From NCBI GenBank assembly GCA_002435875.1, contig DIVN01000055.1, forward strand, positions 1,801-6,867: a stretch of 5,067 nucleotides of DNA, read 5' to 3'. A model generated the notes under the pieces. That model did no database searches. It saw nothing but the letters and a program-made list of their open reading frames with translations, and had not been told where the DNA came from. Positions 1 to 5,067 of the stretch are shown here, one piece after another; position 1 is the stretch's first letter; every line of letters begins with the position of its first letter. The DNA is from Anaerolineales bacterium UBA6131. Lineage in GTDB: Bacteria > Chloroflexota > Anaerolineae > UBA2200. A program made the translations under genes and the position numbers.

Positions 1-1
1 C

Positions 2-370
2 GGCCGGGAGGCGCAGGTTCCAGGTGGAGACTACTCGCAAGAGGCGGTCGACATCGGGTTAATGCTCCGACCAGATCTGACGGGGAAAGGCCTCGGTACG
101 ATCGTTGTCGAGCAGGCAGTCGGGCTGGCCAAGCGCCTGTTCCTTGAGCCGGCTGCGTGGCGGGTATCCATCGCCGAGTTCAATGCGCGAGCACAGCGTG
201 TACGGAGCCGAGCGGGATTCGTACGCACGCAAGTCTTTGTCTTATTGGCCGACTGTTACGAGTTCGGGGTGTGGGCGTGGACAGCGGCGATCAAGGCGCC
301 AAGCAGAGGACCCGCACAGGGATGGAAGGGTATGGGTCGGCGGCTGACCGGGCCAACCAACCGGCTGTGA
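2..370 (+). CDS. GNAT family N-acetyltransferase, 3' part (5' end outside window)
   Basis: This is the C-terminal 122 residues of a GCN5-related N-acetyltransferase, a family that transfers acetyl from acetyl-CoA to an amine; the substrate cannot be told. The frame is open from base 2, so the ATG at 62 is internal. The visible order fits the family: a strand with VDIGLMLRPDLTGKGLG, in which TGKGLG is the Q/RxxGxG/A acetyl-CoA pyrophosphate-binding motif; then a helix (VVEQAVGLAKRLF); then WRVSIAEFNARAQRV and SRAGF, the usual 'FN.RA..VY..AGF' end of the fold. The segment FVLLADCYEFGVW matches the last strand. About 30 residues after it, rich in Arg, Gly and Pro, look unlike the family and may be an extended or shifted 3' end. 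The gene converges on another GNAT gene 49 bp away. The family call is firm; the exact C-terminus is less so. Confidence 0.85.
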   Translation, partial: GREAQVPGGDYSQEAVDIGLMLRPDLTGKGLGTIVVEQAVGLAKRLFLEPAAWRVSIAEFNARAQRVRSRAGFVRTQVFVLLADCYEFGVWAWTAAIKAPSRGPAQGWKGMGRRLTGPTNRL

Positions 371-377
371 ATGGCCG

Positions 378-393
378 CGCCGCGCATGCGGCG
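378..393. repeat. GC-rich inverted repeat between convergent genes
   Basis: Bases 378-383 (CGCCGC) and 388-393 (GCGGCG) form a perfect 6-bp stem around GCAT. An overlapping shorter palindrome, GGCGGTCCGCC, lies at 390-400. The repeats occupy the 49-bp gap between the stop codons of two convergent genes, where a bidirectional terminator would be expected. No U-tract follows directly; the nearest T-run on the plus strand is at 414-417. An intrinsic terminator is therefore only a weak possibility. Confidence 0.3.
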
Positions 394-419
394 GTCCGCC
401 ACATCGCGGGCCTGTTTTC

Positions 420-1215
420 TCAGCGTGACCAGTAGTAGTAGTCCACCGTACCATACATGCGGAAGCCCAGCGACCGATACAGAGGGTAGCCCATGTCCGT
501 TGACTGCAGAACCCCCATCTGATAGCCTATCTCACGACCATCCATAAGGGCGACCAAGGCCAGAGCAGCACCAACGCCCCCACTGCGGGCGCCTGGCACC
601 ACGGCCAGGTACTGCAGCGAGGCAACGCCTGCCGCGGCAAGAAGACAAGAAATCCCGACCGGCTCGCCGTCTATGTACCCGATAGTGACGCATTGTCGGC
701 AGCCGAGCCAGATCGCCGTGCAAGGCCAGAATGGGGTCCGCCCACGACTCGGGCAGGCCAAAGCCAAGGACGATCGTCTTGACCCAGTCCCGCATGCAAC
801 GTCCATCCACCGCCTGTACAATGGTCAAGTCAGGCAACTGCATGCACAGGGTCAGCCTATCCAACTGCACCGCCATGCCAGGCGTACTCCGCTCAGTGCG
901 AAAGCCACGCCGTCGCAGGATATCCAGCCACCCCTCTGCCAGGCCATCTTCCGCAAACCACCAGCTGAAAGTCGAGACGTCGTGCGAGCGCAAGTCCTTC
1001 ATGACGTCGTCGACCACGCCCGCCGAGTCGGCGCCGGCAGGGATAGAGCAAAGCACGCCATTCAGCCAGGCATGCGGCACAGACGTACGCCAACGATAGA
1101 TTCCCGAAGAGTCCAGGCAGACGGCAGCCCGTGAACGACTGAGGCAACGGAAGTAGGCATAGAGGCTCTGTTTGACCAGATCAAGAGCTAGTCTAGTGGG
1201 ATCTTCGCCTGCCAT
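420..1215 (-). pseudogene. GNAT family N-acetyltransferase, split by a frameshift near 678-684
   Basis: Two frames together spell one acetyltransferase of about 265 residues, the usual length for this subgroup. The upstream frame, from ATG 1215, carries the N-terminal half (DPTRLALDLVKQSLYAYFRC, then FSWWFAEDGL, RRRGF, PGMAVQLDRL and DWVKTIVLGFGLPESW) up to LPTMRHY at 684-682. The downstream frame resumes with GYIDGEPVGIS, then LAVVPGARSGGVGAAL, whose RSGGVG is the RxxGxG/A acetyl-CoA-binding motif, then GVLQSTDMGYPLYRSLGF and a final DYYYW. Relatives read 'RHYLGYLDGEPV' across this join, so about 2 nt have been lost (or 1 gained) at the cccgata stretch 678-684. I chose ATG 1215 because homology begins just after it and a candidate promoter lies upstream at 1287-1315; the Shine-Dalgarno match is weak. 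Decay and sequencing error cannot be separated here. Confidence 0.82.
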
Positions 1216-1286
1216 GAATCGGCCATCCGTCGGCGTGACGTGAGCGCCATGCCGGGCGAGCGCCCGTAGGCGCAATAAGTCACCCC

Positions 1287-1315
1287 AGCTTAGCGGGCCT
1301 CACACTGCCTGTCAA
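1287..1315 (-). promoter_or_regulatory. Possible sigma70-type promoter for the minus-strand GNAT gene
   Basis: On the minus strand a perfect -35 hexamer TTGACA (1315-1310) is followed after exactly 17 bp by TAAGCT (1292-1287), a poor -10 match (3 of 6). It lies between the end of the secreted thioredoxin-like gene and the GNAT start and would leave a leader of roughly 65 nt before ATG 1215. If real, the GNAT gene has its own promoter and does not depend only on read-through from the gene upstream. Confidence 0.35.
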
Positions 1316-1351
1316 CCCAGGCGCGGTTGCCCAGCGCGACGCAAAGTGGCC

Positions 1352-2425
1352 TCAGCGCCTGAGCAGGGGCAGATAGAGTGAGAAGACCAGAGTATAGTGA
1401 GCGGTTATGTCCACCACAATGCTGTCGCCCCGGTCATCCGCGCTCAGGGTCACGGTACCTTCCTGCCAGCCTGGAGTCATCAGGGCAACTACTACCGAGA
1501 CCTCGACCTGGGTGCCCACCCCACCCCGCGTCGGCGATGCAACAATCCAGGGTTGACTGCTGGTCAAGCTCCAGGACAGCTGTCGCGGGCCTTCGATGGA
1601 GAGTCGGTACGTGGCTACGACAGGGTCATTCGATCTAACGTGGAAGGTTAGCCTCTGCGGGTCTACCCGGAAGACGGCCGGGGCTGCCCAGGCCGCCTGG
1701 AGGATATCGTAAGCCCGAGACCCAACGCCAGGTAGGTAATCAGCAAGGGCAAGAATGCGCAGTCCGGTCCAGTCGTCGGCCTGTACATTGGGAATCTGCA
1801 ACTCCCAGCGCCCTGCTGCTCCTGGTGCCAGCCCGTTGATCGGGACGGACGCCGGCGAGCCCACAATGCGGCCATGCAGACCCATCCCTCCGTCCTCATA
1901 CGCCAAGGCGTGTACTGCGGCAGCGTTGGACGGGCTGAGAGTGAGCGGGCTGAGGTTCGTCAGTAAAACGTTGACCAGAAGCGAGTCATCCAGACGCTCC
2001 CAGGTGGCCCTGAGCTGCCCTTGCGCCGCACGGATCCGGGAGGTTTCGATCATACGTTGGTAATCAGCATTGTAGTCGACAGCGCCACAGCTGAACTCAT
2101 GCCCGCTATCGACCATAACATGGGGTGCTGGTGCCAGACCCACGCCGAACGCGGCCCAGAAGCGACTGTGACGGGACATCGGTGCGCCATCGAGTGGGTA
2201 TTTGAGGACTGCCACTGGTTGCATCGCATAGTCCAGTGCCAACTGATCGAGCGCTGCACCAGCGCTACGGGAGTTGTCTCAGGTGGGACGGAGGAATGCT
2301 TCGAGCACGACCAGCCTGTCGTTAGTCTGAGAGGAGTCGGACACGACAACAGTCTCGGGGACCAGCCCCAGGCCCGTGCACAAGATCATCACGCACGTCC
2401 ATCTCTTCCAGCGCAGCCTGCTCAT
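1352..2425 (-). CDS. Secreted thioredoxin-fold/BACON-domain protein, candidate selenoprotein (in-frame UGA, codon 49)
   Basis: This reads as a 357-residue exported redox protein if the TGA at 2281-2279 is translated as selenocysteine. The start is ATG 2425, preceded by GGAGG (2437-2433) with 7-nt spacing. Residues 1 to about 25 look like a signal peptide: basic KR at 7-8, then hydrophobic TCVMILCTGLGLV. Residues 37-130 look like a thioredoxin-fold domain of the Omp28-like sort: strand LVVLEAF, then T48-U49-D50-N51-S52, helix SAGAALDQLALDY, strand VAVLKYP, and a likely cis-Pro at P101 in GLAPAPHVMVDSG. Relatives have 'E.FT.T.C..C' here, so the TGA is at the first active-site Cys and the second is Ser. 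Residues 150-240 look like a beta-sandwich, and 251-343 resemble a BACON domain (SSQPWIVASP). The tail YLPLLRR is Chloroflexota-like. The only Cys in the mature part is C113. A plain nonsense mutation remains possible; a conventional caller would truncate the gene to 1352-2242 (TTG start). Confidence 0.72.
2248..2269 (-). promoter_or_regulatory. Candidate bacterial SECIS hairpin downstream of the in-frame UGA
   Basis: In the minus-strand mRNA, AGCGCU (2266-2261) pairs perfectly with AGCGCU (2255-2250) around the 5-nt loop GGUGC (2260-2256). Below it, CG (2269-2268) pairs with CG (2249-2248), leaving one bulged U (2267). Counting the U of the UGA as 1, the loop GU is at 23-24, the same numbers as the SelB-contacting G23 and U24 of E. 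coli fdhF. The bulged U is at 15, against U17 in fdhF. The stem is short (6+2 bp) and also encodes Ala-rich helix codons, so chance pairing is possible. If real, it would recruit SelB with selenocysteyl-tRNA to the ribosome. Confidence 0.55.
2279..2281 (-). other. In-frame TGA, proposed selenocysteine codon 49
   Basis: This TGA is the only stop between ATG 2425 and the terminal TGA at 1354-1352, and the frame is the same on both sides, so no frameshift has to be assumed. The preceding codons read FLRPT and the following ones DNSRSAGAALDQL. It occupies the position of the N-terminal catalytic Cys in thioredoxin-like relatives. A single base change from TGC or TGT to TGA would give the same picture as a mutation. 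Confidence 0.6.
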
Positions 2426-2432
2426 TGGACCA

Positions 2433-2437
2433 CCTCC
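2433..2437 (-). promoter_or_regulatory. Shine-Dalgarno site fixing the start at 2425
   Basis: The minus strand reads GGAGGTGGTCCA followed by ATG; the GGAGG core is 7 nt from the start codon. It is strong evidence that translation begins upstream of the TGA, because the region before the downstream TTG (2242) holds no comparable site. Confidence 0.75.
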
Positions 2438-2441
2438 AACC

Positions 2442-2460
2442 GCACCGGTGCGACCGGCAC
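2442..2460 (-). repeat. Leader hairpin just upstream of the ribosome binding site
   Basis: In the minus-strand RNA, GUGCCGGU and ACCGGUGC can pair over 8 positions (two G-U wobbles) around a CGC loop. It overlaps a perfect 12-bp DNA palindrome, CGCACCGGTGCG, at 2441-2452. It ends about 5 nt before the GGAGG of the thioredoxin-like gene, inside the predicted 70-nt leader. It could be an operator or could influence ribosome access; the sequence alone does not decide. Confidence 0.35.
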
Positions 2461-2500
2461 TTGCGAATCGGCGGGCTTCAGGCCAATCAACTGCAATGCC

Positions 2501-2529
2501 ATTGTATCATAGGGCATGGCCGCTGGCAA
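2501..2529 (-). promoter_or_regulatory. Predicted sigma70-type promoter for the thioredoxin-like gene
   Basis: The minus strand has TTGCCA (2529-2524, 5 of 6 to TTGACA), a 17-bp spacer, then TACAAT (2506-2501, 5 of 6 to TATAAT). Transcription would start near 2494, giving a leader of about 70 nt before ATG 2425. Good hexamers, ideal spacing and placement ahead of a strong Shine-Dalgarno site make it the best promoter candidate in the window. It also supports the gene being expressed from the upstream ATG. Confidence 0.6.
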
Positions 2530-2573
2530 CGTCTGGACTGCCTTGGCAAGCGAGGCTGGCACTATGTGCTGGT

Positions 2574-2602
2574 TTGGCGCAGCCCTGTGCGTTGCGTATT
2601 AT
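2574..2602 (+). promoter_or_regulatory. Predicted sigma70-type promoter for the epimerase-like gene
   Basis: TTGGCG (2574-2579, 4 of 6) and TATTAT (2597-2602, 5 of 6) are separated by 17 bp. Transcription would begin near 2609, leaving a leader of about 107 nt before ATG 2716. It is arranged back to back with the minus-strand promoter at 2501-2529, with 44 bp between the two -35 elements, so one regulator bound there could affect both genes. Confidence 0.45.
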
Positions 2603-2715
2603 GCCTTGGGCGCGAGCGTTGGCGCTGCTTGGCGCGCGAGCTCGTCACGTGCATGTTGCCTGAGCCCGGCCATGACCTCCGAAGGTGTAAGTCACAGTCA
2701 GAGCAGGAGCGACGA

Positions 2716-4290
2716 ATGGATCGAGAGCGCGTGGCGCTCTTTGGCGCCTCAGGGACAATGGGATGGAAGGCATTCGAGGAGTTATGGCGGCGTCGCGAGC
2801 GCTATGACATCGTCCTCCTGCTTCGGCCATCGGCCAAGAACAAGGCGATGTTCGCACCCTACGAGCGCATGGCCGGCGTCGCCTCGACGGATGGCCCTGG
2901 TATCGTGCGGGGTCAAGGGCTAACGATTGTCTGGGGCGACGCAACGCGGTACGAGGATGTCGTTGAGGCGGTGCAAGGCGTCGACTATGTGCTGGATGCC
3001 ATGGCCTATATCTCGCCGCAGGCCGACTATCACCCTGAGATCGCTTGTGCGGTCAACACGGAAGGTATTCGCAACATCATCGGCGCCATCGAGTCCCAGC
3101 CGGGCGGCGCAGAGCACATCTGTCTGGCGTATACTGGCACAGTCGCCGCCACCGGTGACCGCCTTCCGCCAATTCATTGGGGGCGCGTCGGTGACCCGCT
3201 CAAGCCCTCCATCTTTGACTATTACGCGGTGACCAAGATCGCCGGAGAGCGGCTTGTGCTCGAATCGGCCATCAAGCACTGGGTATCGCTGCGCATGACC
3301 TTCATCATGCCCACCTGCTACCAGGACTGCCTCGATCTGCAGGATCCCATCGCCTTTCACATGCCCATCAACGCCTGCATGGAGAACATCACGGACCGCG
3401 ACGCAGGATTCGGGTTGGTCAACGTTCTTGATGTGGGGCGGGATTCCGACTTCTGGCGGCGTGTCTACAACATGGGCGGCGGCCCGCAAATGCGCTGCAC
3501 GGCCTATGACTTTCTGAACCTCAACTATATGCTCAACGGCCTTTCGGGTGTGGAAGCATGCACCGAGCGGTGTTGGTACGCATTACGTAACTTTCACATG
3601 CAATTCTATCAGGACAGTCAGGTCCTCGAGCGCTATCTGCATTTCTGGCGCGATTCGCTGCAGAGCTACTGGCAGGCTGTGGCGCAGTCCATGCCGCTGT
3701 CCATGCGTGCCGTAGCCTGGCTCTGCCGCCACGCGCCTGCGGTACGGAAGCAGGTGGAGGCGGTCACCTATCGACGGATGCAGGCGATGGTAGAGAACCA
3801 TCGCAACGGCACGGTGTATTGGTACCAACACCGCAACGATCGCCGCATCAGCGCATTCTTCAAGGACTATGTCACATATGAGGCCATCCTCGGCTGGGAA
3901 CAAGACCTGCCAGCAGTGGACCCGACCCAGCCGTGCTCGCCGCTCGACCATGGCTACGACGAACGAAAGGCTCACCTGGATGTCAGCGACCTGCAGCAAG
4001 CTGCAAGGTTCCGCGGTGGGGAGTGCCTGGCAAAGACCTGGAATGGCGGCCGGTACTCACCGCTGACCTGGCGCTGTGCGTACGGACACGAGTTCGAAGC
4101 CAGGCCGTACACGGTGCTCAAGGCCGGACACTGGTGCCCACAGTGCACACCGCCGCCCTGGGATTATGACCGGCAGGCCCGCAGCAACCCGTTCTTCGCT
4201 CAAGTATGGTATCCCAACCATGATGCTGATGAGCAGAACTGCTACCCCGCCGATTGTACGCTGGACATCGCCAACGCCGATCAGGACTGA
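2716..4290 (+). CDS. NAD-dependent epimerase/dehydratase family protein with C-terminal zinc-ribbon-like domain
   Basis: A 524-residue cytoplasmic protein. The frame is open from 2425, but ATG 2716 is chosen because AGGAG (2705-2709) lies 6 nt upstream and the Rossmann fold begins at once. Residues 5-16 (RVALFGASGTMG) hold the GxxGxxG dinucleotide-binding loop. GDATRYEDV (74-82), a central VNTEGIRNII (113-122) and the catalytic-type Y170-x-x-x-K174 mark an extended short-chain dehydrogenase/reductase; AYTGTVAATGDR (138-149) is where the active-site Ser/Thr would be. VYNMGGG (250-256) fits the C-terminal substrate lobe. Residues 257-435 form a long, mostly helical segment with many aromatic residues that I do not recognise. 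Residues 438-477 (C454, G457-H458, C474-P-x-C477) resemble a DUF4379-like zinc ribbon. No membrane segment is seen. The substrate is unknown; an NDP-sugar or similar carbonyl compound would be usual for the superfamily, but this is a divergent branch. Confidence 0.87.
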   Translation: MDRERVALFGASGTMGWKAFEELWRRRERYDIVLLLRPSAKNKAMFAPYERMAGVASTDGPGIVRGQGLTIVWGDATRYEDVVEAVQGVDYVLDAMAYISPQADYHPEIACAVNTEGIRNIIGAIESQPGGAEHICLAYTGTVAATGDRLPPIHWGRVGDPLKPSIFDYYAVTKIAGERLVLESAIKHWVSLRMTFIMPTCYQDCLDLQDPIAFHMPINACMENITDRDAGFGLVNVLDVGRDSDFWRRVYNMGGGPQMRCTAYDFLNLNYMLNGLSGVEACTERCWYALRNFHMQFYQDSQVLERYLHFWRDSLQSYWQAVAQSMPLSMRAVAWLCRHAPAVRKQVEAVTYRRMQAMVENHRNGTVYWYQHRNDRRISAFFKDYVTYEAILGWEQDLPAVDPTQPCSPLDHGYDERKAHLDVSDLQQAARFRGGECLAKTWNGGRYSPLTWRCAYGHEFEARPYTVLKAGHWCPQCTPPPWDYDRQARSNPFFAQVWYPNHDADEQNCYPADCTLDIANADQD

Positions 4291-4363
4291 CCCGCAGGAG
4301 CTTGAGCATCGATAGGCAGTGGCACGGCTCCCAGGGCAGTCATGCCTCGGTCGAGGATGTGCA

Positions 4364-4395
4364 CCAGGTGACCGGCTCTCGTACTGGCCACCTGG
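4364..4395. repeat. Long imperfect inverted repeat downstream of the epimerase-like gene
   Basis: CCAGGTG (4364-4370) pairs with CACCTGG (4389-4395); after one A/C mismatch, CCGG (4372-4375) pairs with CTGG (4384-4387, one G-U in RNA) around an 8-nt loop. The result is an 11-pair hairpin starting 74 nt after the stop codon at 4290. No T-run follows on either strand, so it is not a standard intrinsic terminator. It may be a 3'-end stabilising structure or a protein-binding site. Confidence 0.5.
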
Positions 4396-4526
4396 ACAGA
4401 TCGCGAATTGCCCACCATGCCGATGCGCAACCAAGCGTCTTGTGGCATAGTGAGGTTGATCCTCGTGCCAAGATGCCTCAATGCAATCAGCCAGGGGTGC
4501 GAGAGGGTGCTTGGGGGGCGAAGACC

Positions 4527-4709
4527 ATGAAGAACGGTGCGGTTCTGCTGATCGTGGCTGCGCTGCTGATACTGGTTGTTGCTACACTGGAGCATATAGG
4601 CTGCCTGGCGGCGAGATTGCGATGCCGGCTGCACCTGCGAAGCGCCAGACTGCCGCGTTTGCCGAGGGTCACCGGTGGGCATCTGCGCACGCCCATCCAG
4701 ACAGCATGA
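4527..4709 (+). CDS. Doubtful small membrane protein, 60 residues
   Basis: ATG 4527 opens a 60-residue frame. Its N-terminus, MKNGAVLLIVAALLILVVA, is a textbook single membrane segment or uncleaved signal anchor: a basic Lys followed by about 16 hydrophobic residues. The rest is Arg/Leu-rich and unlike a folded domain. A G-run (4513-4518) about 8 nt upstream could act as a poor ribosome binding site. No family is recognised. The hydrophobic stretch could arise by chance from GCTGCTG-type sequence, or it could be the 5' end of a gene whose 3' part has been shifted. Confidence 0.25.
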   Translation: MKNGAVLLIVAALLILVVATLEHIGCLAARLRCRLHLRSARLPRLPRVTGGHLRTPIQTA

Positions 4710-4785
4710 CCCCGGTTGTGCCGTTCGGGCTATGATCCGGTTGACTTGCCGGTGGACCGATCAGGAGGCAGCAGCCGCCAGCTTT

Positions 4786-5067
4786 TCATTCCATAGACAA
4801 GCATCTATCCAACAGTATCCAATACGCCGCTGTGCGATCGAGGCGCAGGCGCCACGTTGGCATAGCACGTGCCAGCTCGCAGGCGGTATGGAACAAGTTC
4901 TGCCGCAGCGGCCCCCTGTTGGCCACCACGCGGGGGTGCTCAGACAGCGCTTGGTACAAGGCTGGGGCCACTTCGATGGGCTGACAGCGAGCCAGCTCGA
5001 GTCCGGCGCATTTCTCCAGAAACAGGATGCCGGCGAGCGGTAGCTGCTCGGCCAGCCGCCAGGTGCC
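4786..5067 (-). CDS. HPr-kinase-like protein (ScmC-type), C-terminal 93 residues; 5' end outside window
   Basis: The frame is open to the right edge and stops at TGA 4788-4786. The visible part begins GTWRLAEQLPLAGILFLEK, then AGLELARCQPIEVAPALYQAL, LRQNLFHTACELARAMPTWRLRLDR and AAYWILLDRCL. The order 'lPL.gI.FLE' strand, a helix with 'L.P..a..lL', a helix 'l..la..lar.vP.y.L', then 'D..fW..l' is what I associate with the C-terminus of HPr kinase/PEP carboxykinase-like proteins found beside PqqD-like and radical-SAM or lasso-type peptide modification genes (SynChlorMet ScmC-like). The P-loop and catalytic part would lie beyond 5067, so the kinase assignment cannot be checked here. It runs towards the gene-poor stretch and is probably last in its operon. 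The reading frame is firm; the family is moderate. Confidence 0.6.
   Translation of the reverse strand, partial: GTWRLAEQLPLAGILFLEKCAGLELARCQPIEVAPALYQALSEHPRVVANRGPLRQNLFHTACELARAMPTWRLRLDRTAAYWILLDRCLSME

Larger units (their letters stand above)
4291..4785. other. About 495 bp without a convincing gene
   Basis: All readable frames here are short and give low-complexity, Arg/Pro/Gln-rich or unfamiliar translations. The longest minus-strand frame (4281-4682) overlaps the end of the epimerase-like gene and ends in a somewhat protein-like stretch (RINLTMPQDAWLRIGM, then LVHILDRGMTALG), which could be a decayed gene end, but I recognise no family and no ribosome binding site. The region also contains the hairpin at 4364-4395 and a doubtful small ORF at 4527-4709. 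It separates two genes that converge on it. Confidence 0.5.

Noticed and set aside
532..1275. A 247-residue minus-strand protein from TTG 1275 in a single frame
   Set aside because: After residue Y at 684-682 this frame turns into Arg-rich nonsense, while the conserved GNAT core continues in the neighbouring frame to 420; the TTG start would also sit almost on the predicted transcription start.
1352..2242. Treating the thioredoxin-like gene as starting at TTG 2242
   Set aside because: No ribosome binding site is seen there, it would cut the thioredoxin fold inside its first helix, and a signal peptide with strong Shine-Dalgarno lies in the same frame upstream of the TGA.
2425..2715. Extending the epimerase-like protein upstream to 2425
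   Set aside because: The extra 97 residues are Arg/Cys-rich, resemble nothing, and cross the divergent promoter region; ATG 2716 has AGGAG at the right distance and starts the Rossmann fold.
2920..3489. Long open frame antisense to the epimerase-like gene (189 residues)
   Set aside because: It is a shadow frame opposite a well-supported coding region; its translation shows no recognisable family and it lacks its own ribosome binding site.
4281..4682. Minus-strand frame of 133 residues downstream of the HPr-kinase-like gene
   Set aside because: The N-terminal half is Gln/Ser/Arg-rich and antisense to a membrane-like stretch, there is no ribosome binding site, and it overlaps the end of the epimerase-like gene; a degraded gene end in its last 60 residues cannot be excluded.
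4675..5043. Plus-strand frame of 122 residues at the right end
   Set aside because: It lies opposite the minus-strand HPr-kinase-like frame, which shows family-like motifs and is open to the edge; the plus-strand translation is unfamiliar and lacks a convincing ribosome binding site.
1..5067. CRISPR array, tRNA, rRNA, insertion sequence or attachment site
   Set aside because: No regularly spaced repeats, cloverleaf-like segments, transposase motifs or terminal inverted repeats were found on either strand.

Overview
This GC-rich bacterial window (about 60% G+C by eye) most likely comes from Chloroflexota, near Anaerolineae or Caldilineae. The main clue is a predicted secreted protein ending in Tyr-Leu-Pro-Leu-Leu-Arg-Arg, close to the YLPL(V/L)-type tail common on exported Chloroflexota proteins. 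The assignment is an inference, because no rRNA or core marker gene is present.

Layout from left to right: (1) 2-370 (+), the 3' part of a GNAT acetyltransferase that begins outside the window; (2) 420-1215 (-), a second GNAT gene convergent with the first and split by a frameshift near 678-684; (3) 1352-2425 (-), a secreted thioredoxin-fold plus BACON-like protein interrupted by one in-frame TGA at 2279-2281; (4) 2426-2715, a divergent intergenic region with a good promoter candidate on each strand; (5) 2716-4290 (+), a 524-residue NAD-dependent epimerase/dehydratase-like protein with a C-terminal zinc-ribbon-like module; (6) 4291-4785, a stretch without a convincing gene but with a long imperfect hairpin and one doubtful small membrane ORF; (7) 4786-5067 (-), the C-terminal 93 residues of an HPr-kinase-like protein that continues past the right edge.

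The most interesting item is gene 3. A conventional gene call would start at an internal TTG (2242) or split the gene. Reading through the TGA joins a strong Shine-Dalgarno sequence, an ATG and a signal-peptide-like N-terminus to the rest of the domain with no frame change. The TGA falls where thioredoxin-like relatives carry the first Cys of CxxC, which would give a UxxS active site. The mRNA just downstream can fold into a short hairpin whose loop starts GGU, at the same distance from the UGA as in the E. coli fdhF bacterial SECIS element, with an unpaired U in the 5' arm. I therefore propose a selenocysteine-containing extracellular thiol/selenol redox protein. The competing explanation is a nonsense mutation or sequence error, which the frameshift in the neighbouring GNAT gene keeps alive.

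No shared pathway for the genes can be read from the sequence. The secreted redox protein and the epimerase are divergently transcribed from one control region, and the right-edge gene hints at a peptide-modification cassette beyond the window.
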